A stretch of 64,000 nt of DNA from positions 124,001 to 188,000 of the forward strand of contig NZ_PZJW01000003.1 in assembly GCF_003206615.1 (NCBI RefSeq), given 5' to 3'. Within the stretch, counting starts at the first letter, position 1. Every line of letters starts with the position of its first letter. The position numbers and the translations under genes were made by a program. Positions 42,791 through 52,479 of the stretch are shown here, in pieces. The stretch comes from Salinicola acroporae. GTDB lineage: Bacteria; Pseudomonadota; Gammaproteobacteria; Pseudomonadales; Halomonadaceae. The notes beneath the pieces are model-generated. The model searched no databases and was not told where the DNA came from. It saw nothing but the letters and a program-made list of their open reading frames with translations.

Positions 42791-45541
42791 GTGAATGAGC
42801 CTCTTGCCATGCGCCGCCCCGACCCGGACGCACTGCTGGATACCACCCGGGCCCGCGCCGGTGGCGCGCTGCGGATCTTTTTCGGCGCCGCCCCCGGCGT
42901 TGGCAAGACCAGCGCCATGCTGCGCACCGCGCGGGAGCGCTTCGACGCCGGGGATGACATCGTGCTGGGGGTGATCGAGGCCCACGGTCGCGAGGAGACC
43001 GAGCGGCTCTGCAACGGCCTGCCGAATCTGGCGCTGGCGCCCAGGGAACGCCACGGGCGCACCTTTCATGAATTCGATCTCGATGGGGCGCTGGCCCGGC
43101 GCCCGGCGATCCTGCTGGTCGACGAACTGGCCCACCGCAATATCCCCGGCGGGCGCCACACCCGGCGCTGGCAGGATATCGAGGAGCTGCTGGAGGCGGG
43201 GATCGAGGTCTGGACCACGCTCAACGTCCAGCACATCGAGAGTCTCAACGACGATGTTGCCCGGATCACCGGCATCCGCATGCGCGAGACCGTTCCCGAT
43301 CGCCTGATCGCCCGGGCCCGGGACGTGTCTCTGATCGACCTCACCCCGCTGGAACTGATCGAGCGGCTCAAGCAGGGCAAGGTCTATGTTCCCGAGCAGG
43401 CACGCGCTGCGCTGGAGCACTACTTCTCCCCGGGCAACCTTACGGCGCTGCGCGAGCTGGCGTTGCGAGTGATGTCGGAGCGGCTGGACGCCGACGTTCG
43501 TCAGGTGATGGATGCCAGCGGCGTCGCCGGCCCATGGCCGGTACGGGCGCGGCTGCTGGTCGTCGTCGAAGGCCGCCGGGTCGATCACGTCCTGCTGCGG
43601 GCCGCCAGCCGCTGGGCACAGCGCCATCAGGCTCCGTGGCAGGTGGTGCAACTGACGCCGTTGCGGGACGCCGATCCGACCACCGAGAGCGAATCGAGCA
43701 ATCTGCGTCAGCAGGCCGAGCAGCTTGGCGGCAGTTGGGAGACCCTGAGCGGCGACGATCCTATGGCGGAGCTGCTCGATCATGCCGCGCGTCACAACAT
43801 CACCGCGTTGATGATCGGGCGTGGCGGTGCGGGTCGCCGTGCGGGTCGAGTCTCGAGCGAGATCGGCTGGCCCGCGAGCGGGTGGCGGCGTCCGCTGGTG
43901 GAGCGGTTGTTGGCGCGGCGCCCGCCGTTCGATCTGATCGTGCTGGCCGATGACGATAACCCCGCCCGGCGCTACCGGCCACGCTGGCAGTGGCCGCAGG
44001 CCCGCGAATGGCTGTGGCCGATCGCGACGACCGCGCTGGCGGCGCTGGCGGCACAGCTGCTCACGACCCAGGTACAGCTGGCCAACCTGTCGCTGATCTT
44101 TCTGACCGCCGTGCTGGCGAGCGCGCTGCGTGCCGGTACCCGGGCGGCGATGCTGACGGTGGCGTTCAGCACCCTGACCTACAACTTCCTGTTTACCGAG
44201 CCACGCTTCACCCTGGCGATGATCCAGCAGGACCAGATCCTGACGCTGGTGATCTTTCTGCTGGTGGCCGTGGTGGCGGGCCAACTGGCGGGCAAGGTGC
44301 GTCGACAGCTCGGTGCGCTGCGCCAGAGTCGTCACCAGATCCAGGAGATGCTGTCGATCTCACGTGCGCTGGCGGGGGCCGCCGATCATGATCGTGTTCG
44401 CGACATCGCGCTCAAGGCACTGGCCGATTCGCTGGCGCTACCCTGCGTATTCGTCGAGAGTGACGATCCGGCCGAGGCGCCTCGCGCCACCGCCGCCTAT
44501 CCGGGAAGCCTCGCCCTCGAGCCCGCCGCGCTCCAGGCCGCCCGCTGGACCCACCAGCACGGCAAGCCGAGCGGGCACGGTACCCAGACACTCAGCGCCC
44601 AGCGCTGGCGATTCCTGCCGGTGGGCGGGAGTGGTGCCACGCGCGGCGTACTGGGGCTGGCGCTGGGCGATCGCCAACAGCCGCTCGGCGTCGCCGAAGA
44701 GGCGTTGGTCGACAGTCTGGTCAATCAACTGGCCAGCGCGCTGGCGCGCACCCGGCTGGTCGCCGATCTCGGCGCCGCCCGGCTGGCGGAGGAAAACGAA
44801 CGCCTGCGCTCGGCGCTGCTGTCGTCGGTCTCCCACGATCTGCGCACGCCGCTGGCCTCGATCATCGGTTCGGCCAGTTCGCTGCGGGAGCTTTGGTCGC
44901 AGCTCGACGATGGCGACCGGGAGGAACTGCTGGATGGCATTCTCGGTGAGAGCGAGCGGCTCAACCGTTACATCCAGAACCTGCTCGACATGACCCGACT
45001 CGGTCACGGTGGGCTCAAGCTCGAGCGGGACTGGGTAGCGCTGTCGGACATCGTCGCCTCGGCGCTGAAGCGTCTCGGCTCGGTGGTCGAAACGCTCGAT
45101 ATCGAGCGCCACATCGCTGCCGACCTGCCGCTGCTCTACGTACACCCCGCGCTGATCGAACAGGCGCTGATCAACGTCATCGAGAATGCGGCCCGCTTCT
45201 CGCCGCCGGGCGGTCGGCTGCGGATCACCGCGGAGCGGGAGGCCGATCGCATCGCGATCCAGGTCAGCGACCAGGGGCCGGGTATTCCGGAAGCGCTGCG
45301 CGAGCGTATCTTCGACATGTTCTTCAGCGGTGGCGAGGGGGATCGCGGTCCTCAGGGCAGCGGCCTGGGGCTCGCTATCTGCCGTGGCATGATCGGTGCC
45401 CACGGTGGCGAGATCAGCGCCGGCCCGGCAGCATGGGGGCAGGGCACCACGATCCGGATCCTGCTGCCGATCTGGACGCCGCCAGCGGAGGAAGCGACAG
45501 TCGGGGACGGCGTCGAGAATGCCAGCGAAAGCGGGATCTAA
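42791..45541 (+). CDS. kdpD: Sensor histidine kinase KdpD
   Basis: 916 residues (E. coli 894), start GTG with GGGAG upstream. N-terminal KdpD domain with GAAPGVGKTSAML (Walker A-like) and LLVDELAHRNIPGGRHTRR, a Usp-like domain, four clustered membrane helices near residues 410-500, a GAF region, the dimerisation H-box (H682 in SSVSHDLRTPLASI), and the HATPase domain (NVIENAARFSP; GPGIPEALRERIF; GSGLGLAICRGMI). It senses low K+ or osmotic stress and phosphorylates KdpE. Confidence 0.95.
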   Translation: MNEPLAMRRPDPDALLDTTRARAGGALRIFFGAAPGVGKTSAMLRTARERFDAGDDIVLGVIEAHGREETERLCNGLPNLALAPRERHGRTFHEFDLDGALARRPAILLVDELAHRNIPGGRHTRRWQDIEELLEAGIEVWTTLNVQHIESLNDDVARITGIRMRETVPDRLIARARDVSLIDLTPLELIERLKQGKVYVPEQARAALEHYFSPGNLTALRELALRVMSERLDADVRQVMDASGVAGPWPVRARLLVVVEGRRVDHVLLRAASRWAQRHQAPWQVVQLTPLRDADPTTESESSNLRQQAEQLGGSWETLSGDDPMAELLDHAARHNITALMIGRGGAGRRAGRVSSEIGWPASGWRRPLVERLLARRPPFDLIVLADDDNPARRYRPRWQWPQAREWLWPIATTALAALAAQLLTTQVQLANLSLIFLTAVLASALRAGTRAAMLTVAFSTLTYNFLFTEPRFTLAMIQQDQILTLVIFLLVAVVAGQLAGKVRRQLGALRQSRHQIQEMLSISRALAGAADHDRVRDIALKALADSLALPCVFVESDDPAEAPRATAAYPGSLALEPAALQAARWTHQHGKPSGHGTQTLSAQRWRFLPVGGSGATRGVLGLALGDRQQPLGVAEEALVDSLVNQLASALARTRLVADLGAARLAEENERLRSALLSSVSHDLRTPLASIIGSASSLRELWSQLDDGDREELLDGILGESERLNRYIQNLLDMTRLGHGGLKLERDWVALSDIVASALKRLGSVVETLDIERHIAADLPLLYVHPALIEQALINVIENAARFSPPGGRLRITAEREADRIAIQVSDQGPGIPEALRERIFDMFFSGGEGDRGPQGSGLGLAICRGMIGAHGGEISAGPAAWGQGTTIRILLPIWTPPAEEATVGDGVENASESGI

Positions 45542-45598
45542 CGTCCAACCCACAACGAGAAGGCAGCGCATGCAGCAACCACCCACGGGGCTTGAGCC

Positions 45599-46303
45599 AT
45601 GAGCGATTCGACGCCCGGCCAGCACGGTCCGCGCATTCTGCTGATCGAGGACGAGCGCCAGATCCGGCGATTTCTGCGCATCAGCCTGACCTCGCAAGGG
45701 TTCGAGGTCGTCGAAACGGAGCATGGCAATGCCGGGATGGCGGCGTTCAACCGCCAGCGTCCGGATCTGGTGCTGCTCGATCTCGGGCTGCCCGACATGG
45801 ATGGCATGGAGGTGCTAGACGCCCTGCGGGCCCAGAGCGAGGTGCCGGTGATCGTGGTCTCGGTGCGGGCCAGCGAAGCGGAGAAAGTCGCCGCCCTGGA
45901 TGCCGGTGCCAATGATTACATCACCAAGCCGTTCGGGGTGCAGGAACTGCTGGCACGAGTGCGGGCGGCGCTGCGCAAGGCTACGCCCGGCACCGCCGGC
46001 GAAGGGCTCAGCCTCGGCGACGTGGTCATTGACCTGGCCGGACGCCGGGTCACCCGGCACGGCGAGAGCATTCACCTCACGCCGCGAGAGTTCAGCGTGC
46101 TGGCCGCGCTCGCCCGCCAGCCCGATCGGGTCATCACCCAGCACCAACTGCTGTCGGATATCTGGGGGCCGGTGCATGTCCATGACACCCACTATCTGCG
46201 CATCGTCATCAGCCGGCTGCGCCAGAAGCTTGGCGACGACCCGGACACCCCCGCGCTGATCCAGACCGAGGCCGGGATCGGCTATCGCCTGCTCTTGCGC
46301 TGA
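45599..46303 (+). CDS. kdpE: Response regulator KdpE
   Basis: 234 residues, OmpR/PhoB family. The receiver has acidic residues in ILLIEDERQIRRFL, phosphoacceptor D61 in LVLLDLGLPDMDGM and the conserved lysine in NDYITKPFGVQELLARV. The C-terminal winged helix contains HLTPREFSVLAALARQPDRV and HYLRIVISRLRQKLGDD. It activates kdpFABC when phosphorylated by KdpD, encoded 57 bp upstream. Confidence 0.95.
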   Translation: MSDSTPGQHGPRILLIEDERQIRRFLRISLTSQGFEVVETEHGNAGMAAFNRQRPDLVLLDLGLPDMDGMEVLDALRAQSEVPVIVVSVRASEAEKVAALDAGANDYITKPFGVQELLARVRAALRKATPGTAGEGLSLGDVVIDLAGRRVTRHGESIHLTPREFSVLAALARQPDRVITQHQLLSDIWGPVHVHDTHYLRIVISRLRQKLGDDPDTPALIQTEAGIGYRLLLR

Positions 46304-46490
46304 GAGGCAGGCACGTCGAAGCGATCTATCCACAGCCGGAAGGCAGCGTGGCCCGTGCCTTGTGTTGTCCACACCCGCTTTTTCCCGCCTCGCACGACCT
46401 CACTGTTCTGTGCACGGTCGCTCTATTCGTCGTCATTTCGCGCCGACGCCGAGCACCGATGCTTGACCCGATGATGCGTTTGGGTTTTGA

Positions 46491-46537
46491 TTCGAACCTA
46501 TTATCTTTCGAATCGAAACTTAAAAACGGAATTCGAA
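46491..46537. promoter_or_regulatory. Three TTCGAA motifs, candidate DeoR-family operator
   Basis: TTCGAA occurs at 46491, 46507 and 46532, each within an (A/T)TTCGAA(A/T/C) context, plus a TCGAAAC at 46513. All lie within 60 bp upstream of the DeoR-family gene, and the last ends 9 bp before its ATG. DeoR proteins bind repeated short motifs and are usually autoregulated. Confidence 0.55.
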
Positions 46538-46546
46538 ACTCACGCC

Positions 46547-47317
46547 ATGCCGAAACGCGATACCGCCCAGCGACGTCACGCCATCCTTGCCTACGTCAAC
46601 GCCCATGGCGAGACGCCGGTCGAGGTGCTGGCGTCGCGCTTCGCCATCTCCGAGGTCACGGTGCGCAAGGATCTCTCCTCACTGGAGAGCAGCGGCCTGT
46701 TGCTGCGCCGCTACGGCGGGGCGGCACCGCTACCTCAGGAGATGCTGGCCGAACCGGCGCAGACGCTCTCGCCCCACAAGCGCGCCATCGCGCGGGCGGC
46801 CCGCGCTCGCATCCGCGAGCACAACCGCATCATCGTCGACAGCGGCACCACCACGGCGGCGCTGATCGGTGAGCTCGGCGGCTTGCGCGGGCTGGTGGTG
46901 ATGACCAATTCGCTCGCCGTGGCCGGCGCCCTGCGTGAGCTCGAACCCGAGCCGGCGCTGCTGATGACCGGCGGCACCTGGGACCCGCACTCCGAATCCT
47001 TTCAGGGGCAGGTCGCCGAACAGGTGCTGCGCGCCTATGACTTCGATCAGCTCTTCGTCGGTGCCGACGGCATCGACATCGACCGCGGCACCACCACCTA
47101 CAACGAGCTGTTCGGCCTTACCCGCGTGATGGCGGAGGTCGCGCGTGAAGTGGTGGTGATGGTCGAGGCCGACAAGCTCGGCCGCCGTATTCCCAATCTG
47201 GAACTCCCCTGGGCACGTATCGACACCCTGGTGACCGACTGGCGCCTCGCGACGGCGGATGCCGCCGCCATCGAGGCCCAGGGCGTGACGCTGGTGGTCG
47301 CCGACGCGCCCCAATAG
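46547..47317 (+). CDS. DeoR-family transcriptional regulator adjacent to glmS
   Basis: 256 residues. The N-terminal winged helix (RRHAILAYVNAHGETPVEVL, AISEVTVRKDLSSLESSGLL, RRYGGAA) is the DeoR signature. The C-terminal sugar-phosphate sensor has DSGTTTAALIGELGG and LFVGADGIDIDRGTTTYNE. The conserved position 17 bp before glmS, as in pseudomonads, suggests control of amino-sugar synthesis in response to an amino-sugar phosphate. The start is at MPKRDTAQRRHAIL; in-frame upstream codons overlap the operator-like repeats. Confidence 0.85.
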   Translation: MPKRDTAQRRHAILAYVNAHGETPVEVLASRFAISEVTVRKDLSSLESSGLLLRRYGGAAPLPQEMLAEPAQTLSPHKRAIARAARARIREHNRIIVDSGTTTAALIGELGGLRGLVVMTNSLAVAGALRELEPEPALLMTGGTWDPHSESFQGQVAEQVLRAYDFDQLFVGADGIDIDRGTTTYNELFGLTRVMAEVAREVVVMVEADKLGRRIPNLELPWARIDTLVTDWRLATADAAAIEAQGVTLVVADAPQ

Positions 47318-47334
47318 CTTCGAGGACATCGGAC

Positions 47335-49176
47335 ATGTGTGGAATCGTCGCCGCGCTGGCAGCGCGCAACGTGCAGGGCATCCTGCTGGAAGGGCTCAAG
47401 CGGCTCGAGTACCGCGGCTACGACAGCGCCGGCATGGCGGTGCTGGGCGGCGATGGTGCGCTGGCACGCCGGCGCGCGCTGGGCAAGGTCGCGGCGCTGG
47501 AAGAGAAGCTCGCTGCGGAGGATCTCAAGGGGCATATCGGTATCGCCCACACCCGCTGGGCGACCCACGGCAAACCCTCCGAGGCCAATGCCCACCCGCA
47601 CGTCGCCGGACGCCGTCTGGCGCTGGTGCACAACGGCATCATCGAAAACTATGAACCGCTCAAGCGCGCTCTCGAGGCCGAAGGCGTGACCTTCCACTCC
47701 GAGACCGACACCGAGGTGGTGGCGCATCTGCTCGAACGCGCCTTCGACGCCCACGGTGATCTGCTCGCCGCGGTTCAGGCGACCCTGGCCCGGATCGACG
47801 GCGCCTACGCGCTGGCGGTGATGCACGTGGAGGCGCCGCGCGAGATCGTCGGCGCGCGCAAGGGCAGCCCGCTGGTGGTCGGCGTAGGGATCGACGAGCA
47901 CTTCCTCGCCTCCGACGCCCTGGCGCTTTTGCAGGTCACCGACCGCTTCATCTATCTGCAGGAGGGCGACGTGGTGCGCCTCTCCGACGCCCACGGTATC
48001 GAGATCCACAGTGCCGACGGCGAACGCGTCGAGCGCGAAGCCCACGTCTTCGAACATGGTGACGGCGCCGCCAGCCGCGGCGAGTATCGCCACTTCATGC
48101 TCAAGGAGATCCATGAGCAACCGGCGGTAGTCGCCGCCACCCTGGAGGGGCGCCTCAGCGGTAGCCGGGTACTGGAGAACAGCTTCGGGGTCGACGCCAA
48201 TGCACTGTTCGAGCGCGTCGAGCAGATCCATATCATCGCCTGCGGCACCAGCTATCATGCGGGTCTGGTGGCGCGCTACTGGCTGGAAAAGCTGGCCGGC
48301 ATCCCGACCCAGGTGGAGGTCGCCTCGGAGTATCGCTACCGCGAGGTGGTGGTGCCGAAGAATACCCTTTTCGTCACCCTCTCCCAGTCCGGCGAAACCG
48401 CTGATACCCTGGCCGCGCTGCGCTACGCCAAGGGCCGCACGGACGGCCAGCGCTATCTCGGCGCGCTGGCGATCTGCAACGTGCCGGGCAGCTCGCTGAC
48501 CCGTGAATCGGATCTGGCACTGATGACCCAGGCCGGTCCGGAGATCGGGGTCGCCTCGACCAAGGCGTTCACCACCCAGCTGGTGGCGCTGTTGCTGCTG
48601 ACCCTGGCGCTGCGCCGCGAGCGCGGCGATGCCCGCGAGACGGCGCTGGTGCAGGCCCTGCGCGGGCTGCCGGCGCTGCTCGAACAGGCGCTGGAGATGG
48701 ATGGCCCGATCGCCGAACTTTCGGAAGCCTTCGCCGAAAAGCACCATGCGCTGTTCCTGGGCCGTGGCACCCAGTTTCCGATCGCCCTGGAGGGCGCGCT
48801 CAAGCTCAAGGAGATCTCCTACATCCACGCCGAGGCCTATCCGGCGGGCGAGCTCAAGCACGGTCCGCTGGCGCTGGTCGACGCCGATATGCCGGTGATC
48901 GCGGTGGCGCCCAACGACGAGCTGCTGGAGAAGCTCAAGTCCAACCTGCAGGAGGTCCGCGCCCGCGGCGGTGAACTGTTCGTCTTCGCCGACGAAGGCG
49001 TGGGGCTGACCGCCGCCGCCGACCTGCGCGTGCTCCACCTGCCGCAGATCGACGAAGTGCTCGCACCGATTCTCTACACCCTGCCGCTGCAACTGCTCTC
49101 GTACCACGTCGCCGTGCTCAAGGGCACCGACGTGGATCAGCCACGCAACCTGGCCAAGAGCGTAACGGTGGAGTAG
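47335..49176 (+). CDS. glmS: Glutamine-fructose-6-phosphate aminotransferase (isomerizing)
   Basis: 613 residues (E. coli 609). The class-II glutaminase domain starts MCGIVAALAARN with Cys2 as nucleophile; HTRWATHGKPSEANAHPH and LVHNGIIENYEPL follow. Two SIS domains (ACGTSYHAGLVARYWLE and FLGRGTQFPIALEGALKLKE) bind fructose-6-P, and the end KGTDVDQPRNLAKSVTVE is the conserved tail. It makes glucosamine-6-P, the first step toward UDP-GlcNAc. It probably shares a transcript with the DeoR gene. Confidence 0.97.
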   Translation: MCGIVAALAARNVQGILLEGLKRLEYRGYDSAGMAVLGGDGALARRRALGKVAALEEKLAAEDLKGHIGIAHTRWATHGKPSEANAHPHVAGRRLALVHNGIIENYEPLKRALEAEGVTFHSETDTEVVAHLLERAFDAHGDLLAAVQATLARIDGAYALAVMHVEAPREIVGARKGSPLVVGVGIDEHFLASDALALLQVTDRFIYLQEGDVVRLSDAHGIEIHSADGERVEREAHVFEHGDGAASRGEYRHFMLKEIHEQPAVVAATLEGRLSGSRVLENSFGVDANALFERVEQIHIIACGTSYHAGLVARYWLEKLAGIPTQVEVASEYRYREVVVPKNTLFVTLSQSGETADTLAALRYAKGRTDGQRYLGALAICNVPGSSLTRESDLALMTQAGPEIGVASTKAFTTQLVALLLLTLALRRERGDARETALVQALRGLPALLEQALEMDGPIAELSEAFAEKHHALFLGRGTQFPIALEGALKLKEISYIHAEAYPAGELKHGPLALVDADMPVIAVAPNDELLEKLKSNLQEVRARGGELFVFADEGVGLTAAADLRVLHLPQIDEVLAPILYTLPLQLLSYHVAVLKGTDVDQPRNLAKSVTVE

Positions 49177-49212
49177 CGCGCCACGGTGACGTGCTGGAGT
49201 AGGCGATGCATC

Positions 49213-49908
49213 TCAGCTACCCGCATACGAGCGCATCGTCTGCTGGTTCCAGGTCTCGAAGTGATCGAACATGGCCTGACGCGCCAGGTCGGGGTCCCTC
49301 GCCTTGATCGCCGCGACGATGGCGATATGGGTTTCGTTGGTCTTCTTGAGGGACTGGGGGGATTGGCGCGCGAGTACGCGGCGGTGGTGGAGCACTTTTT
49401 TCAGCACCGACGAGAGTCCCTGGAAAATGATCAGAATGGCTGGATTGCCGGCCATGATTGCCAGCTGTTCGTGGAACTCGTAGTCGGCCTGGAGGCCGTC
49501 GTTGATATCCGTGGTGGTGACGATGCGCTCGCAGAGCTGCTCCAGTGTCTCCAGCTCCTGGGCGGTGTGATGCGTCGCCGCGGCCTGGATGATCTCGCGT
49601 TCGAACATCTCCCGCGCCGTTTCCATGTGATCGACGGAGATATAGTTCAGCTTCAGGGCCAGTTCGAAGTAGAGCTGGATGAAGACGGGTTCGGGCATTT
49701 TCAGGAACGTGCCCGAACCCTGGCGGCGCTCGATGAATCCCAGGCTCTGGAGCACCGACAGCAGATTCCTGACCGATGAGCGATGCATCGAGAAGCGCTC
49801 GCACAGCGTTCTTTCCGGCGGGAGTTTCAGACGTCCATCGCGGGACAGTTCCGATACCGAAACGAAGTCGTGCAATTTGGCCAGAAGGTCGGAATCAATC
49901 TCGCTCAT
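49213..49908 (-). CDS. GntR-family (FCD) transcriptional regulator of the adjacent catabolic operon
   Basis: 231 residues. An N-terminal winged helix (LKLPPERTLCERFSMHRSSV, LQSLGFIERRQGSGTFL) is followed by an all-helical FCD ligand domain with metal-type histidines (EFHEQLAIMAGN; HHRRVLARQ). It is the last gene of a leftward group starting at 57282, 53 bp after the SDR. FCD regulators bind TNGTNNNACNA-like palindromes; two similar palindromes lie upstream of the operon at 57298 and 57549. It is probably the local repressor responding to the substrate or an intermediate. Confidence 0.88.
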   Translation of the reverse strand: MSEIDSDLLAKLHDFVSVSELSRDGRLKLPPERTLCERFSMHRSSVRNLLSVLQSLGFIERRQGSGTFLKMPEPVFIQLYFELALKLNYISVDHMETAREMFEREIIQAAATHHTAQELETLEQLCERIVTTTDINDGLQADYEFHEQLAIMAGNPAILIIFQGLSSVLKKVLHHRRVLARQSPQSLKKTNETHIAIVAAIKARDPDLARQAMFDHFETWNQQTMRSYAGS

Positions 49909-49961
49909 AGGCGTTCCAGTCGCTGCCGTCGGTCGAAAGAGGTCGGCGGCAGCTTAGCATG

Positions 49962-50714
49962 TCAATGAATGTGCATACCGCCGTTCACATCGATCGTGGC
50001 ACCGGTGATATAGCTGGAGAGGTCGCTGGCCAGGAACAGGAATGCGTTGGCAACATCGTCGGGTAGACCGAGCCGCTTGAGTGGAATCCCCTCGAGGATC
50101 GGAGCCTTCATCTCCTCGGTCAACTTGCCGGCAGTGATGTCGGTATCGATCAGCCCGGGCGTCACCGAGTTGACGCGAATGCCAAAGGCGCCCAGCTCGC
50201 GGGCCATCGCCTTGCCCAGGCCCAGCATCCCGGCCTTGGCGGCGCTGTAGTGGGGGCCGCCGAAAATACCGCCACCGCGTTGCGCGGAAACCGAAGAGGT
50301 GTTGGCGATCGCGCCACCGCCCGCTGCCTTCATGTGCGGCACCACGGCCTGGGACATGTAGAGCATACCGCGCAGGTTGACGTCGAGGATGCGGTCGTAG
50401 CCCTCGGGGTCGATCTCTTCGAACTTCACCGGCTGGGTGATACCGGCGTTGTTGATGAGCACATCGATCTTGCCGAATCGTTCGAGCGCGCGCTCGACCA
50501 CGTCGCGGCACTCCTCGCGGCGGGTGACATTGGCCACCACCACCAGACAGCGCTCAGGGTCGAACGCCTGGCGTACTGCTTCGCAGGCCGCCTCGTCGAT
50601 ATCGGAAATGACGACGCTGGCGCCGTGTTCGTGGAATAGTCTGGCGGTCTTCAAGCCGATGCCACGGGCACCGGCGGCGCCAGTGATGAGGCAGACTTTG
50701 TTGTCGAGAAGCAT
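49962..50714 (-). CDS. Short-chain dehydrogenase/reductase (SDR)
   Basis: 250 residues. The start MLLDNKVCLITGAAGARGIG was chosen on GGAGA spacing; seven extra in-frame codons upstream include a second ATG pair. The NAD(P) motif is TGAAGARGIG (an expanded TGxxxGxG), NNAG is in DVLINNAGI, catalytic Ser is in NTSSVSAQ and Tyr/Lys in HYSAAKAGML. An acidic residue after strand 2 (VISDIDEA) favours NAD. It likely oxidises or reduces a polyol or keto-acid in the pathway encoded by the operon. The exact substrate is unknown. Confidence 0.88.
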   Translation of the reverse strand: MLLDNKVCLITGAAGARGIGLKTARLFHEHGASVVISDIDEAACEAVRQAFDPERCLVVVANVTRREECRDVVERALERFGKIDVLINNAGITQPVKFEEIDPEGYDRILDVNLRGMLYMSQAVVPHMKAAGGGAIANTSSVSAQRGGGIFGGPHYSAAKAGMLGLGKAMARELGAFGIRVNSVTPGLIDTDITAGKLTEEMKAPILEGIPLKRLGLPDDVANAFLFLASDLSSYITGATIDVNGGMHIH

Positions 50715-50731
50715 GCGGGTATCTCCAGGCA

Positions 50732-51565
50732 TCATTGAAGGTTGTCGAGCCGTTCGAGGGAACGGCCGAGTTTTTCCTCGATCAAATCGAGAGGCAGTGG
50801 CTTGTCGTCCCGCCAGGGTTGCGCCTGGGGGTCCCGGTGGAGCCGGAAGGGAAGTTCCAGCGAGAACGGCCGCTCGGCGGCCATGAGGGCGCGGAGCACG
50901 CGGGCCTCGTCGATATCGCTGTCGCCGAGTTCGGTGAAGTCGTACCCGTTGGCCGTGCGGTGGCAGGGCTTGATATGGAAGTGATCCGCTAGTGGCAGGG
51001 CCTGCTCGATGTCCGCCTCGGGTGAGCGTGCGGGCTGGTGCGAGAGCAGGTTGCCGCAGTCGTAGTTGATGCCGAAGGTCGCATCATCGAGGGTGGCCAT
51101 CAGCGCCGGGATGTCGCCGGCGTGATCGAGCATGTTGGGTTCACCGTTGCCGGGGTTCTCGAGCAGGATGCGCACGCCATGGTGGCGCGCGATATGACCC
51201 ATCCGCTCGGCATTGGCGAGAAAGCGTGCCCGGTTGCCGAGCGTCGCGGCATTGGTGATGACGAACTTGGCGCCGAGTGCTGCGGCGAATCGGCAGCGCG
51301 CTTCGAGTCGCGCCGGGGCGTTGTCCAGGCCGAGATCGATATGGCCGGAGAAGTAGCGGCAGTGCTGATCGAGACCGCGCATCTCGCGACACAGGTCGTC
51401 GGCCAGTGCCAGGGTCAGATCGGCATCGGTGAACGTCTCCACGTAGCCGTCGATGAAGGCGAACTCGACTTGGCGCACGCCGCAGCGAGCCAGGGACGGG
51501 AGGATACGGTCGAAGCCGTAACCGTCGTAGGCCGCGGTGCTGACGGAACACGAAAGCGCGCTCAT
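50732..51565 (-). CDS. Sugar isomerase/epimerase-like TIM-barrel protein (AP endonuclease 2 family)
   Basis: 277 residues. The xylose-isomerase-like barrel pattern is visible: VEFAFIDGYVETF, HIDLGLDNAPAR, ILLENPGNGEPNM (metal Glu), FGINYDCGNLLSHQ (metal Asp) and DHFHIKPCHRT, ending ERPFSLELPFRLHRD (metal Glu). These fit the divalent-metal ligands of the family. It probably isomerises a keto-acid or ketose. It overlaps the dehydrogenase gene by four bases and lies 17 bp before the SDR start. Confidence 0.82.
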   Translation of the reverse strand: MSALSCSVSTAAYDGYGFDRILPSLARCGVRQVEFAFIDGYVETFTDADLTLALADDLCREMRGLDQHCRYFSGHIDLGLDNAPARLEARCRFAAALGAKFVITNAATLGNRARFLANAERMGHIARHHGVRILLENPGNGEPNMLDHAGDIPALMATLDDATFGINYDCGNLLSHQPARSPEADIEQALPLADHFHIKPCHRTANGYDFTELGDSDIDEARVLRALMAAERPFSLELPFRLHRDPQAQPWRDDKPLPLDLIEEKLGRSLERLDNLQ

Positions 51566-52470
51566 GCCTGGGTGCCTCCCTCGGGGTCGCAGCCGTTGAG
51601 CCGGCGATAGGTGCGGATCAACTGGCTGTCGTCCAGGCGGCCCTCACCGCCCTCGGCCGTGGCCACGAAGAGCTGATGCGCGCTGTGGGCGAGAGGCGTG
51701 TAGGCCCGCGACGAGCCGGCGGCGTCGCAGACGATGCCCAGATCCTTGCAGAAGATGTCGATGGCGCTGGTGACCTCCCCCGGCGGTGCGACCATTCGCG
51801 GGCCACGGTCGCGCAGCATCCAGCTCGAGGCGGCCGACCCCTGGACCAGCTCGAGGGCGACCTGCCGGTCGATGCCGCTCTTCTCGGCCAGGGCCAGCGC
51901 TTCCGCCGCCGCTGCGATATGCACCCCGCATAGCAGTTGATTGACCGCCTTCATGGCCGCGCCCTGCCCGGGGCGATCGCCCACCTCGAAGATCGCCTGG
52001 CCGAGGATGTCGAACAGCACATGACAGCGCGCGAGTGATGGCGCCTCGCCGGCGGCCATGATGCTGAGCGTGCCGGCTTTCGCCCCCACCACGCCGCCCG
52101 ATACCGGGGCATCCACGTAATGAAGATCCGGCCGCACGGCCGCGACCTCGGCGGCCAGCGCTGCGGCATCGGCCGGCGCGACGGTGGACATCTGCACGAT
52201 GCAGGCGTCTGCGGGCAGTTGGGATACCAGCCCACCGGCGACGAGAACATCCGAGAACAGTAGCGCGCGAATCTGCGCGGCGTTGACCACCATGATCACC
52301 AGCGCCTCGACGCTATCGATAGCGGCTTTGTGACCGGACGCCTGGCGGTGAAAGGCGTCGGCGCGCTCGCTCAGGGCGTCCAGAGCGAGTACCTCGAGCC
52401 CGGCCTGGTCGAGGTTCTCGGCCATGGGCCAGCCCATGGCACCCAGGCCTGCAACAGCGACTCTCTTCAT
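51562..52470 (-). CDS. Beta-hydroxyacid dehydrogenase (LtnD/GarR-like)
   Basis: 302 residues. The Rossmann motif is VAVAGLGAMGWPMAENL, the substrate-binding segment DAPVSGGVVGAKAGTLSIMA (consensus DAPVSGG) and the catalytic lysine is in GQGAAMKAVNQLLCG. CKDLGIVCDAA is the C-terminal signature. Closest in motif content to L-threonate/tartronate-semialdehyde type enzymes, which oxidise a sugar-acid C2 or C3 hydroxyl. It sits between the TIM-barrel isomerase (4-bp overlap) and dctM. Confidence 0.86.
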   Translation of the reverse strand: MKRVAVAGLGAMGWPMAENLDQAGLEVLALDALSERADAFHRQASGHKAAIDSVEALVIMVVNAAQIRALLFSDVLVAGGLVSQLPADACIVQMSTVAPADAAALAAEVAAVRPDLHYVDAPVSGGVVGAKAGTLSIMAAGEAPSLARCHVLFDILGQAIFEVGDRPGQGAAMKAVNQLLCGVHIAAAAEALALAEKSGIDRQVALELVQGSAASSWMLRDRGPRMVAPPGEVTSAIDIFCKDLGIVCDAAGSSRAYTPLAHSAHQLFVATAEGGEGRLDDSQLIRTYRRLNGCDPEGGTQA

Positions 52471-52479
52471 CAGGATTCC

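Noticed and set aside
47098-49107. Long open frame antisense to glmS
   Set aside because: High-GC shadow of a strongly supported gene; no domain is recognisable.
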